Positions 13,340 to 26,148 of a stretch of 64,000 nt of DNA are shown piece after piece. Origin of the DNA: Arbacia lixula (taxonomy: Eukaryota; Echinodermata; Echinoidea; Arbacioida; Arbaciidae); contig OZ022596.1 of NCBI GenBank assembly GCA_963669155.1, positions 6,358,263-6,422,262 on the forward strand, given 5' to 3'. The notes below the pieces were generated by a model, which had not been told where the DNA came from, did no database searches, and saw only the letters and a list, made by a program, of their open reading frames with translations. Made by a program: the position numbers and the translations under genes. The first letter of the stretch is position 1. The number at the start of each line of letters is the position of its first letter.

Positions 13340-14233
13340 CAGAATCAACATAATAGAATTAACTTCTCCAAATGGAAGGCGTCAGAAAGCCACGTGAACC
13401 TGTTCCACCCGGGAAACATCCGGTTCTCATCTTTTCAATAGACCCCATCCCCGCCTCGGCTTTCGGATCTCAAACAAAAGCGACACTATCGACCATGACA
13501 TCGACCATGTATTTACTATGTAAGTACGTGGATGGATGCTAGAGAATAGGCTTATACTAAATGATAGTTAAACTCGTGAAGTTGACGTCCAGTTCTTCTC
13601 TTCCGCATTGCCATTTTCGTCCATCTGAGATAGATAAAAGTTAATTCTATACGTTTGGAGACAAATCAAAGCAAGCTAGCTGGCATAGCTGCTCAACTTT
13701 TTGCTGCATATATACCGCGACGCGCGCGGGATGCTAAGTAGAGGCGCTTTAAGGAGACACTTATTGCTAAAATATGAGATCTCATGTCACTGCTATCATG
13801 ATGACACACAGCTTTATGTATCTTTCAGTCTCACTGAGCATTCTCAAGAATAAGCCGTATTATTAGTAGAAACGTGTATTGACTATGTAAGTACGTGGAT
13901 GGATGCTATAAGAGAATAGGCTTATACTAAATGATAGTAAAACTCGTGAAGTTGACGTCCAGTTCTTCTCTTCCACATTGCCATTTTCGTCCATCTGAGA
14001 TAGATAAAAGTTAATTCTATACGTTTGGAGACAAATCAAAGCAACCTAGCTGGCATAGCTGCTCAACTTAGCTGTAACGCTTCGTCTGATGACGACTTGC
14101 GAATGATTTGCTGCATATATACCGCGACGTGCGCGGGATGCTAAGTAGAGGCGCTTTAAGGAGACACTTATTGCTAAAATATACCGTCTAAGGGAGACGT
14201 ATCGGCAAATATATGTATATCTTACTGTGCACC

Positions 14234-14614
14234 AGTATGATAAGAAAATAGTTGCTCAGTGTTGTCTAGTCCATGTTGAACATGTCAAATAAGCATCCTT
14301 CGATACCATGTACTATTGATAGACATGAATTCGTCAATATGCCCTAGGTAATCACTTACTTGTCTGACAAAGTCTTGAAAATCCATAAAATAATGAAAAA
14401 CGTTTAGATCCAATTTGTGAACCTAGGAATTATCCTCCTGCTGACACGTTCAACGAAGAAAAAAAGTGTTAAGCAATTTTAAATCTCTTTCTGAGTACGA
14501 GGTTGAAAAACTCATTGCCAACCTCAGCAAAAATTGATGACCATTGGACCCAATACCCACAAAACTCCTCCTCTAATGTATCGATGTACTCATTCTTATG
14601 TTCACATCATTGAT

Positions 14615-14648
<34 letters not shown>

Positions 14649-16495
14649 ACCGGTCACTTTCCAATGCAATGGGAAAATGCTCTTATCACTCCGTTATTGA
14701 AAGAAACCGGTTCTTGATGCAGTCTTTAAGGAAACTTACGACCTGTAAGCAATCTGAAATACATATCAAAGTTGGTGGAGGATGCAGCTACCCAACAGGT
14801 TATGGAACATCTTAGACGCAACTCTCTTTGGCCATGTACTCAATGTGCACACAATTCTACAGCACTGATCCTGCACTGCTGAAACTGCTTTGCAAGGGTC
14901 ACGATTGGGTCCCATGTTATTTACAATGCACACTAGCGATCTCATTTCAAATGTTCAAACATGCTTTTCTGAGAGCTCATGTCACTGCTATGATGATGAC
15001 ACACAGCTTTATGTATCTTTCAGTCTCACTGAGCATTCTCAAGAATAAGCCGTATAAACGTGTATTGACTATGTAAGTACGTGGATGGATGTTAGAGAAT
15101 AGGCTTATACTAAATGATAGTAAAACTCGTGAAGTTGACGTCCAGTTCTTCTCTTCCGCATTGCCATTTTCGTCCATCTGAGATAGATAAAAGTTAATTC
15201 TATACGTTTGGAGACAAATCAAAGCAACCTAGCTGGCATAGCTGCTCAACTTAGCTGTAACGCTTCGTCTGATAACGACTTGCGAATGATTTGCTGCATA
15301 TATACCGCGACGCGCGCGGGATGCTAAGTAGAGGCGCTTTAAGGAGACACTTATTGCTAAAATATACCGCGCAAGGGAGACCTCTGCTCAGCATTCCGCG
15401 CGCGTCGCCACAGCATGTGAGTGATGCAATGATTCCCCACCGACTATATGGGTTCAATGACCGCGAGAGTGGACTTGTTATTTACTTTGAGTTTACGTGC
15501 CTCGCCCATCAAGATAAGCTCAGAGTTCGCTGGTACCCCGGTAAAAATAACAATAATACTCAGTGTTCCTGTATGTGCAATATTAGCCCTCTAAATTCGT
15601 AACAGAATCAACATATAGAATTAACTTCTCCAAATGGAAGGCGTCAGAAAGCCACGTGAACCTGTTCCACCCGGGAAACATCCGGTTCTCATCTTTTCAA
15701 TAGACCCCATCCCCGCCTCGGCTTTCGGATCTCAAACAAAAGCGACACTATCGACCATGACATCGACCATGTATTTACTATGTAAGTACGTGGATGGATG
15801 CTAGAGAATAGGCTTATACTAAATGATAGTTAAACTCGTGAAGTTGACGTCCAGTTCTTCTCTTCCGCATTGCCATTTTCGTCCATCTGAGATAGATAAA
15901 AGTTAATTCTATACGTTTGGAGACAAATCAAAGCAAGCTAGCTGGCATAGCTGCTCAACTTTTTGCTGCATATATACCGCGACGCGCGCGGGATGCTAAG
16001 TAGAGGCGCTTTAAGGAGACACTTATTGCTAAAATATGAGATCTCATGTCACTGCTATCATGATGACACACAGCTTTATGTATCTTTCAGTCTCACTGAG
16101 CATTCTCAAGAATAAGCCGTATTATTAGTAGAAACGTGTATTGACTATGTAAGTACGTGGATGGATGCTATAAGAGAATAGGCTTATACTAAATGATAGT
16201 AAAACTCGTGAAGTTGACGTCCAGTTCTTCTCTTCCACATTGCCATTTTCGTCCATCTGAGATAGATAAAAGTTAATTCTATACGTTTGGAGACAAATCA
16301 AAGCAACCTAGCTGGCATAGCTGCTCAACTTAGCTGTAACGCTTCGTCTGATGACGACTTGCGAATGATTTGCTGCATATATACCGCGACGTGCGCGGGA
16401 TGCTAAGTAGAGGCGCTTTAAGGAGACACTTATTGCTAAAATATACCGTCTAATGGAGACGTATCGGCAAATATATGTATATCTTACTGTGCACC
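14234..16495 (+). repeat. Array unit 8 (A-B-C-b-B-D, 2,262 bp)
   Basis: Module A carries gtttagatcc and gctttgcaagg, a variant haplotype shared with units 9 and 11. Module C spans 15366-15770. Confidence 0.9.
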
Positions 16496-18894
16496 AGTAT
16501 GATAAGAAAATAGTTGCTCAGTGTTGTCTAGTCCATGTTGAACATGTCAAATAAGCATCCTTCGATACCATGTACTATTGATAGACATGAATTCGTCAAT
16601 ATGCCCTAGGTAATCACTTACTTGTCTGACAAAGTCTTGAAAATCCATAAAATAATGAAAAACGTTTAGATCCAATTTGTGAACCTAGGAATTATCCTCC
16701 TGCTGACACGTTCAACGAAGAAAAAAAGTGTTAAGCAATTTTAAATCTCTTTCTGAGTACGAGGTTGAAAAACTCATTGCCAACCTCAGCAAAAATTGAT
16801 GACCATTGGACCCAATACCCACAAAACTCCTCCTCTAATGTATCGATGTACTCATTCTTATGTTCACATCATTGATCAATCTCTCTCTCTCTCTCTCTCT
16901 CTCGACCGGTCACTTTCCAATGCAATGGGAAAATGCTCTTATCACTCCGTTATTGAAAGAAACCGGTTCTTGATGCAGTCTTTAAGGAAACTTACGACCT
17001 GTAAGCAATCTGAAATACATATCAAAGTTGGTGGAGGATGCAGCTACCCAACAGGTTATGGAACATCTTAGACGCAACTCTCTTTGGCCATGTACTCAAT
17101 GTGCACACAATTCTACAGCACTGATCCTGCACTGCTGAAACTGCTTTGCAAGGGTCACGATTGGGTCCCATGTTATTTACAATGCACACTAGCGATCTCA
17201 TTTCAAATGTTCAAACATGCTTTTCTGAGAGCTCATGTCACTGCTATGATGATGACACACAGCTTTATGTATCTTTCAGTCTCACTGAGCATTCTCAAGA
17301 ATAAGCCGTATTATTAGTAGAAACGTGTATTGACTATGTAAGTACGTGGATGGATGCTAGAGAATAGGCTTATACTAAATGATAGTAAAACTCGTGAAGT
17401 TGACGTCCAGTTCTTCTCTTCCGCATTGCCATTTTCGTCCATCTGAGATAGATAGAAGTTAATTCTATACGTTTGGAGACAAATCAAAGCAAGCTAGCTG
17501 GCATAGCTGCTCAACTTAGCTGTAACGCTTCGTCTGATGACGACTTGCGAATGATTTGCTGCATATATACCGCGACGCGCGCGGGATGCTAAGTAGAGGC
17601 GCTTTAAGGAGACACTTATTGCTAAAATATGAGATCTCATGTCACTGCTATCATGATGACACACAGCTTTATGTATCTTTCAGTCTCACTGAGCATTCTC
17701 AAGAATAAGCCGTATTATTAGTAGAAACGTGTATTGACTATGTAAGTACGTGGATGGATGCTAGAGAATAGGCTTATACTAAATGATAGTAAAACTCGTG
17801 AAGTTGACGTCCAGTTCTTCTCTTCCGCATTGCCATTTTCGTCCATCTGAGATAGATAGAAGTTAATTCTATACGTTTGGAGACAAATCAAAGCAAGCTA
17901 GCTGGCATAGCTGCTCAACTTAGCTGTAACGCTTCGTCTGATGACGACTTGCGAATGATTTGCTGCATATATACCGCGACGCGCGCGGGATGCTAAGTAG
18001 AGGCGCTTTAAGGAGACACTTATTGCTAAAATATGAGATCTCATGTCACTGCTATCATGATGACACACAGCTTTATGTATCTTTCAGTCTCACTGAGCAT
18101 TCTCAAGAATAAGCCGTATTATTAGTAGAAACGTGTATTGACTATGTAAGTACGTGGATGGATGCTATAAGAGAATAGGCTTATACTAAATGATAGTAAA
18201 ACTCGTGAAGTTGACGTCCAGTTCTTCTCTTCCACATTGCCATTTTCGTCCATCTGAGATAGATAGAAGTTAATTCTATACGTTTGGAGACAAATCAAAG
18301 CAAGCTAGCTGGCATAGCTGCTCAACTTAGCTGTAACGCTTCGTCTGATGACGACTTGCGAATGATTTGCTGCATATATACCGCGACGCGCGCGGGATGC
18401 TAAGTAGAGGCGCTTTAAGGAGACACTTATTGCTAAAATATGAGATCTCATGTCACTGCTATCATGATGACACACAGCTTTATGTATCTTTCAGTCTCAC
18501 TGAGCATTCTCAAGAATAAGCCGTATTATTAGTAGAAACGTGTATTGACTATGTAAGTACGTGGATGGATGCTAGAGAATAGGCTCATACTAAATGATAG
18601 TAAAACTCGTGAAGTTGACGTCCAGTTCTTCTCTTCCGCATTGCCATTTTCGTCCATCTGAGATAGATAAAAGTTAATTCTATACGTTTGGAGACAAATC
18701 AAAGCAACCTAGCTGGCATAGCTGCTCAACTTAGCTGTAACGCTTCGTCTGATGACGACTTGCGAATGATTTGCTGCATATATACCGCGACGTGCGCGGG
18801 ATGCTAAGTAGAGGCGCTTTAAGGAGACACTTATTGCTAAAATATACCGTCTAAGGGAGACGTATCGGCAAATATATATATCTTACTGTGCACT
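16496..18894 (+). repeat. Array unit 9 (A-B-B-B-B-D, 2,399 bp)
   Basis: Four B copies follow one another, with junctions near 17630, 18031 and 18441, and there is no C module. The last B carries aggctcatac (18,58x), shared only with the second B of unit 11. Confidence 0.9.
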
Positions 18895-19275
18895 AGTATG
18901 ATAAGAAAATAGTTGCTCAGTGTTGTCTAGTCCATGTTGAACATGTCAAATAAGCATCCTTCGATACCATGTACTATTGATAGACATGAATTCGTCAATA
19001 TGCCCTAGGTAATCACTTACTTGTCTGACAAAGTCTTGAAAATCCATAAAATAATGAAAAACGCTTAGATCCAATTTGTGAACCTAGGAATTATCCTCCT
19101 GCTGACACGTTCAACGAAGAAAAAAATAGTTAAGCAATTTTAAATCTCTTTCTGAGTACGAGGTTGAAAAACTCATTGCCAACCTCAGCAAAAATTGATG
19201 ACCATTGGACCCAATACCCACAAAACTCCTCCTCTAATGTATCGATGTACTCATTCTTATGTTCACATCATTGAT

Positions 19276-19315
<40 letters not shown>

Positions 19316-21162
19316 ACCGGTCACTTTCCAATGCAATGGGAAAATGCTCTTATCACTCCGTTATTGAAAGAAACCGGTTCTTGATGCAGTCTTTAAGGAA
19401 ACTTACGACCTGTAAGCAATCTGAAATACATATCAAAGTTGGTGGAGGATGCAGCTACCCAACAGGTTATGGAACATCTTAGACGCAACTCTCTTTGGCC
19501 ATGTACTCAATGTGCACACAATTCTACAGCACTGATCCCGCACTGCTGAAACTGCTTCGCAAGGGTCACGATTGGGTCCCATGTTATTTACAATGCACAC
19601 TAGCGATCTCATTTCAAATGTTCAAACATGCTTTTCTGAGAGCTCATGTCACTGCTATGATGATGACACACAGCTTTATGTATCTTTCAGTCTCACTGAG
19701 CATTCTCAAGAATAAGCCGTATAAACGTGTATTGACTATGTAAGTACGTGGATGGATGTTAGAGAATAGGCTTATACTAAATGATAGTAAAACTCGTGAA
19801 GTTGACGTCCAGTTCTTCTCTTCCGCATTGCCATTTTCGTCCATCTGAGATAGATAAAAGTTAATTCTATACGTTTGGAGACAAATCAAAGCAACCTAGC
19901 TGGCATAGCTGCTCAACTTAGCTGTAACGCTTCGTCTGATAACGACTTGCGAATGATTTGCTGCATATATACCGCGACGCGCGCGGGATGCTAAGTAGAG
20001 GCGCTTTAAGGAGACACTTATTGCTAAAATATACCGCGCAAGGGAGACCTCTGCTCAGCATTCCGCGCGCGTCGCCACAGCATGTGAGTGATGCAATGAT
20101 TCCCCACCGACTATATGGGTTCAATGACCGCGAGAGTGGACTTGTTATTTACTTTGAGTTTACGTGCCTCGCCCATCAAGATAAGCTCAGAGTTCGCTGG
20201 TACCCCGGTAAAAATAACAATAATACTCAGTGTTCCTGTATGTGCAATATTAGCCCTCTAAATTCGTAACAGAATCAACATATAGAATTAACTTCTCCAA
20301 ATGGAAGGCGTCAGAAAGCCACGTGAACCTGTTCCACCCGGGAAACATCCGGTTCTCATCTTTTCAATAGACCCCATCCCCGCCTCGGCTTTCGGATCTC
20401 AAACAAAAGCGACACTATCGACCATGACATCGACCATGTATTTACTATGTAAGTACGTGGATGGATGCTAGAGAATAGGCTTATACTAAATGATAGTTAA
20501 ACTCGTGAAGTTGACGTCCAGTTCTTCTCTTCCGCATTGCCATTTTCGTCCATCTGAGATAGATAAAAGTTAATTCTATACGTTTGGAGACAAATCAAAG
20601 CAAGCTAGCTGGCATAGCTGCTCAACTTTTTGCTGCATATATACCGCGACGCGCGCGGGATGCTAAGTAGAGGCGCTTTAAGGAGACACTTATTGCTAAA
20701 ATATGAGATCTCATGTCACTGCTATCATGATGACACACAGCTTTATGTATCTTTCAGTCTCACTGAGCATTCTCAAGAATAAGCCGTATTATTAGTAGAA
20801 ACGTGTATTGACTATGTAAGTACGTGGATGGATGCTATAAGAGAATAGGCTTATACTAAATGATAGTAAAACTCGTGAAGTTGACGTCCAGTTCTTCTCT
20901 TCCACATTGCCATTTTCGTCCATCTGAGATAGATAAAAGTTAATTCTATACGTTTGGAGACAAATCAAAGCAACCTAGCTGGCATAGCTGCTCAACTTAG
21001 CTGTAACGCTTCGTCTGATGACGACTTGCGAATGATTTGCTGCATATATACCGCGACGTGCGCGGGATGCTAAGTAGAGGCGCTTTAAGGAGACACTTAT
21101 TGCTAAAATATACCGTCTAAGGGAGACGTATCGGCAAATATATGTATATCTTACTGTGCACC
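18895..21162 (+). repeat. Array unit 10 (A-B-C-b-B-D, 2,268 bp)
   Basis: Layout as units 7 and 8, with C at 20033-20437. Module A has a private change aaaaaatagttaag (for aagtgttaag) near 19,125 and the longer CT run. Confidence 0.9.
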
Positions 21163-21543
21163 AGTATGATAAGAAAATAGTTGCTCAGTGTTGTCTAGTC
21201 CATGTTGAACATGTCAAATAAGCATCCTTCGATACCATGTACTATTGATAGACATGAATTCGTCAATATGCCCTAGGTAATCACTTACTTGTCTGACAAA
21301 GTCTTGAAAATCCATAAAATAATGAAAAACGTTTAGATCCAATTTGTGAACCTAGGAATTATCCTCCTGCTGACACGTTCAACGAAGAAAAAAAGTGTTA
21401 AGCAATTTTAAATCTCTTTCTGAGTACGAGGTTGAAAAACTCATTGCCAACCTCAGCAAAAATTGATGACCATTGGACCCAATACCCACAAAACTCCTCC
21501 TCTAATGTATCGATGTACTCATTCTTATGTTCACATCATTGAT

Positions 21544-21577
<34 letters not shown>

Positions 21578-23087
21578 ACCGGTCACTTTCCAATGCAATG
21601 GGAAAATGCTCTTATCACTCCGTTATTGAAAGAAACCGGTTCTTGATGCAGTCTTTAAGGAAACTTACGACCTGTAAGCAATCTGAAATACATATCAAAG
21701 TTGGTGGAGGATGCAGCTACCCAACAGGTTATGGAACATCTTAGACGCAACTCTCTTTGGCCATGTACTCAATGTGCACACAATTCTACAGCACTGATCC
21801 TGCACTGCTGAAACTGCTTTGCAAGGGTCACGATTGGGTCCCATGTTATTTACAATGCACACTAGCGATCTCATTTCAAATGTTCAAACATGCTTTTCTG
21901 AGAGCTCATGTCACTGCTATGATGATGACACACAGCTTTATGTATCTTTCAGTCTCACTGAGCATTCTCAAGAATAAGCCGTATTATTAGTAGAAACGTG
22001 TATTGACTATGTAAGTACGTGGATGGATGCTAGAGAATAGGCTTATACTAAATGATAGTAAAACTCGTGAAGTTGACGTCCAGTTCTTCTCTTCCGCATT
22101 GCCATTTTCGTCCATCTGAGATAGATAGAAGTTAATTCTATACGTTTGGAGACAAATCAAAGCAAGCTAGCTGGCATAGCTGCTCAACTTAGCTGTAACG
22201 CTTCGTCTGATGACGACTTGCGAATGATTTGCTGCATATATACCGCGACGCGCGCGGGATGCTAAGTAGAGGCGCTTTAAGGAGACACTTATTGCTAAAA
22301 TATGAGATCTCATGTCACTGCTATCATGATGACACACAGCTTTATGTATCTTTCAGTCTCACTGAGCATTCTCAAGAATAAGCCGTATTATTAGTAGAAA
22401 CGTGTATTGACTATGTAAGTACGTGGATGGATGCTAGAGAATAGGCTCATACTAAATGATAGTAAAACTCGTGAAGTTGACGTCCAGTTCTTCTCTTCCG
22501 CATTGCCATTTTCGTCCATCTGAGATAGATAAAAGTTAATTCTATACGTTTGGAGACAAATCAAAGCAACCTAGCTGGCATAGCTGCTCAACTTAGCTGT
22601 AACGCTTCGTCTGATAACGACTTGCGAATGATTTGCTGCATATATACCGCGACGCGCGCGGGATGCTAAGTAGAGGCGCTTTAAGGAGACACTTATTGCT
22701 AAAATATACCGCGCAAGGGAGACCTCTACTCAGCATTCCGCGCGCTTCGCCACAGCATGTGAGTGATGCAATGATTCCCCACCGACTATATGGGTTCAAT
22801 GACCGCGAGAGTGGACTTGTTATTTACTTTGAGTTTACGTGCCTCGCCCATCAAGATAAGCTCAGAGTTCGCTGGTACCCCGGTAAAAATAACAATAATA
22901 CTCAGTGTTCCTGTATGTGCAATATTAGCCCTCTAAATTCGTAACAGAATCAACATATAGAATTAACTTCTCCAAATGGAAGGCGTCAGAAAGCCACGTG
23001 AACCTGTTCCACCCGGGAAACATCCGGTTCTCATCTTTTCAATAGACCCCATCCCCGCCTCGGCTTTCGGATCTCAAACAAAAGCGA
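21163..23087 (+). repeat. Array unit 11 (A-B-B-C, terminal, leaves the array)
   Basis: The unit has the unit-8/9 type module A, two B copies, then a C module from 22708. This C has private changes (ctctactcag, cgcgcttcgcc) and does not jump back into B: at 23,087 it continues into single-copy sequence. It is therefore the right edge of the array and shows what naturally follows module C. Confidence 0.9.
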
Positions 23088-23330
23088 GAAGAAAAGCGAA
23101 AAATCGCTGGCTAATGAATAGTGTGTCTGTGAAGGCTTTTTTAATGCGGCCCTCTACGGCCATAAAGTATAATCTCCATCCATACGTCCTTGATGTGGTT
23201 TGTATGCGCTCGATGTATTAACCTGTGATTCCTTTTATTTCATTGTATTTTTGTTTTCTTCTTCTTTCTTTCCGTGTTAATCTATCAATTTGGAAGTCAT
23301 CAATATAATCAGGGACAATAAAGCCTTTCC
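23088..23330 (+). other. Unique continuation of module C with AATAAA
   Basis: Sequence past the array edge continues an 81-codon ORF that starts at 22976 (MEGVRKPREP...) and ends at 23221, then a T-rich stretch and a cAATAAAg signal near 23,318. Module C could therefore be the 3' part of a transcribed element or of a host gene's terminal exon. No domain is recognised, and I would not assign a function. Confidence 0.35.
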
Positions 23331-24060
23331 TTTTTGTTGCATTCGAGCATTTCCTTCAAAATATAAAACCATTAGAAGGGCGTATGTAGAGAGTGGGAGG
23401 TGAAATGGAAAAGAGAGAGAGAGAGGGGGGGGGGGGGATGCATAGCACCCACTGTATTTTTCTTTTGTGTGTATTTATGTATATCATTTGGCTTCCTGCA
23501 GAGAATTGTCATTTACAGCAGGCAGTCACAATCTTTTTTATTACTTTACTTTCTTTCACAAAATCCTAAACATGTATTACCTTTTCAATACAAAATTATC
23601 ACTGTTTAAACCGTCAGGACGATTTCTCCGATGAATGCAAGAAGTTTCGTAAACGATATTTTGCCTTGCCCTGCAAAACGAGACGGGACTCTTCATTTGA
23701 AATTCATTTTGATATGATTGAATTGATGACAATTTGTGTATACATGATACATGCTTTTTGAGAAAAACCTTGTGAAAGCATTGGCGGATCCAGGGGTCAC
23801 AGTGACGGCGGTAATTATTGGTGACGCCAAAAAAAAAAAAAGGGGGGGGGGGAGGGGGGGGGGGGAGGTGAGAAAAAAAAAGAGGAGAGGGGGAAAGAAA
23901 AAGAAAGAAAATAGGAAGAAAATTGAATACAGTAAGAGAAGGGTCATTTAGAATAGAAATTTCGCACGCGCTCCAGGATCGCATTGTCTGTTGAGTCACG
24001 TAATGATTATGCTCAAGAGGATAAAAAGGGTTCGAACTTTTCCGTTTACAAGTCAATAAT
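23331..24060. other. Gene-free, polypurine-rich stretch
   Basis: Contains (GA)n-(G)n at 23,408-23,438 and a long A/G-only strand-asymmetric tract at about 23,829-23,935 that includes G runs of 10 or more. ORFs of 66-159 codons across it encode only homopolymeric K/R/G or P/F/L tracts and are not credible genes. Confidence 0.7.
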
Positions 24061-24094
24061 GCGCAAACTCATTCTGCCATTGATTCCAGTTTTC

Positions 24095-24560
24095 ATTATA
24101 CAGATACACATCCTATTCATGGTATAAAGTGCTGAATATAACAAAAATGTCCAAGCGCTCGCATTATGAGATACGTATCCTATTCATGAATTCCCACAAA
24201 ATTAGTCTTTGGCGTGTCTTCTTTTCGGGTCAGTATATAAAATATTTTCAGCTCGCGCTTTGTTCGCATTACTTGTTTTCATAATTCACGCATCCTATTC
24301 ATGATTCCAAAGATTGCTTACGATATTCTGTATTTCAAGTATAAATCGCGCTTGCATGACTTGCTTTTAAGATACCCATCCTTATCATGGTTACAAAAGT
24401 ACCTTCTAAATTCCCGTTTTATGGTCTAATCTTTATAATTGCTTATAAAAAAAAACGTGCTTATACTGTTTAGTGTTCAGGTAGTAAAATCGGACACTTC
24501 GTGCTCACACCAATTGTTTAATAAGATACCAATCGTGCTCATGATTACAAAAATGATTAT
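24095..24560 (+). repeat. Diverged repeat with core GATACxCATCCTATTCATG
   Basis: The core gatac(a)catcctattcatg(g/a)ttac recurs at about 24104, 24171, 24284, 24371 and 24524. Most copies are preceded by a gctcgcatta-like segment 20-30 bp upstream. Spacing is irregular (67-153 bp), so this is an old, decayed tandem repeat. Confidence 0.55.
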
Positions 24561-24660
24561 ACACAATCACTATTCTTCAGGTCGGAAAATAGAAAAAAAA
24601 ACATATATGCGGGCTGAGAAAATCAGACAGACGAGCTCACTTTCTACTGCACTTATTAAT

Positions 24661-26148
24661 GCATGAATAAATATAAATCCTGGATTCGAATATAGTTATT
24701 CTGGATGATTCGACTAGTCATACATTTGCGATAGGGATTTGTTTTGTTTTTCTTTGAAGAAAGGCTAGCTTCAAAATCTTATTTCCTTCAGACCTCGAAT
24801 AAAAAAGAACACGTAGCAACATTCCTTTGCGCTGCCGTGAATCGACAAACGGAACTTGTGCACAGCACGCTTCATCTCATTCATGTACATATGCGTCCAA
24901 CAAAAAGACACAAACACAATTTTGTTGAAAAACTAGTCTTGTTACACCATAATCCAATTTCATTTTAAAGTCGGTGCAGGATATAGTCAGGACGTTCCAA
25001 GTATGACATATTCGTCGTGTTCATTGGGATGGTGACTTCATTGATTTTGAAAGGTTTAGCGTAAAGGTTCATAATCCACTAGCCATGTTCATGTACAGTG
25101 GCTTTATTGATTGAAACATCCAGGGATGTCTAATTCCTGTCCTGTTTATTGTACCACACGCTTTTTCCAAGTTTTCAATCGACCAGCCCCTTAATATTGC
25201 CTATAGGCTGAACGCGTTCTGGGCTTGTCACTTCCTGTTCTTTCATAAAGAAATTGACCTTTTATTGGCTCCACGATAGCACCTTTCAAAGTAAATCATA
25301 CTGGTATTAAACCTGCTGATATCGAAGAGAGATTATTCATTATCATGTGCTTGCCATCAAACAAACAGTTCATTTCTTCTAGACTTTAGAATAAGCGGAA
25401 TATAGACCTGATTTAGCCCGCTTTGCTCTTCACCACTGGAAGCAATACAATGGAGAAATAAAGAGCAGGAACACACAGGAAGCCACGGTGTAATGATGAT
25501 TATACATTTTGATGACTGCATACAAAGTGATACATTTTCATATCGCTACCGTGAAATATTAATATAATATTGACTGGCCTTGAGGGGAATACGACATAAT
25601 TGCCAGGACAAAGACGAGGGCAATATGGATTCAGTGAGAGCAATAAAGGTCGTATATTCCGAAAGTAAGAACCAGTGAATATCATTATCATTATCAACAT
25701 TAGACATCTATAGCTAATAATTTACACTTTCTATATCCCATGTTTTGAATAATGTCATTAAATTCCTTATCATCGAAAGACGCAAATCTTCCGAATGTTA
25801 GACCAGGGACAATACAAGACGATATTTCCCGTTTTATTACGCGTCAAGTCCATAAGCTTTTGTGAAAGATGGTAATATTGTCAATATTACCATCTTTGCC
25901 CCATCGGCACTGGAAACGAGGGGAATATGGTTTCGTAAAACCACTGCTCAGATATCTGATACGGATGATAATAGGAGTTCTATTCTAAATAATTTGACAA
26001 TGAAATACGAATGGGATTAAATGACATTATTAGTGATTACTTAATCAGCTTGATTACATGGGCCTATGACAATTTATTTACATTCACATGCGTATAGTTA
26101 TAGGCGTACGATCACGATAACTGTCAACATAATTCACAAGGAATGTTA
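24661..26148. other. AT-rich intergenic sequence, no gene seen
   Basis: No coding exon, RNA gene or recognisable mobile element was found, apart from the palindrome at 25,865-25,897. ORFs here are under 80 codons with no family resemblance. Confidence 0.6.
25865..25897. repeat. Perfect palindrome, 16-bp arms, 1-nt centre
   Basis: The left arm aaagatggtaatattg is followed by t and then its exact reverse complement. It could extrude as a hairpin. There is no T-run after it and no adjacent gene, so it is not called a terminator. Confidence 0.85.

Larger units (their letters stand above)
11971..14233 (+). repeat. Array unit 7 (A-B-C-b-B-D, 2,263 bp)
   Basis: Module C is at 13103-13508, with a small private insertion (cataatagaatt) near 13350. 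The unit ends in the D variant tatgtatatc...gcaccagtatg, shared with units 8 and 10 but not with units 5 and 6. Confidence 0.9.
1..23087 (+). repeat. Higher-order tandem satellite array (11 units, A-B-C-D modules)
   Basis: Eleven head-to-tail units begin at about 1, 1602, 3873, 5071, 6657, 9315, 11971, 14234, 16496, 18895 and 21163, each at the motif agtatgat(a/c)agaaaatag. Copies differ by only scattered bases over kilobases, so amplification or homogenisation is recent. Module A (~740 bp) is a dead RT fragment. Module B (~390-400 bp) runs from ctcatgtcactgctat to ttgctaaaatat. Module C (~405 bp) starts accgcgcaagggagacc. Module D (~50 bp) starts accgtctaagggagacg. Unit formulas are A-B-D, A-B-B-D, A-B-B-B-B-D, A-B-C-b-B-D and A-B-C-b-B-B-D, where b is a shortened B. 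The array is open at the left edge. Short ORFs recur in every copy because the copies are young, not because they are shown to be genes. Confidence 0.95.

Noticed and set aside
1..23087. CRISPR-like or bacterial array interpretation of the repeats
   Set aside because: Repeats are kilobase-scale, contiguous and eukaryotic in content, with no short repeat/unique spacer alternation; spliced genes elsewhere exclude a prokaryote.
23577..24056. 159-codon minus-strand ORF with a proline/phenylalanine tract
   Set aside because: It is carried by the A/G-rich tract at 23.83-23.94 kb; no domain and no splice or start context.
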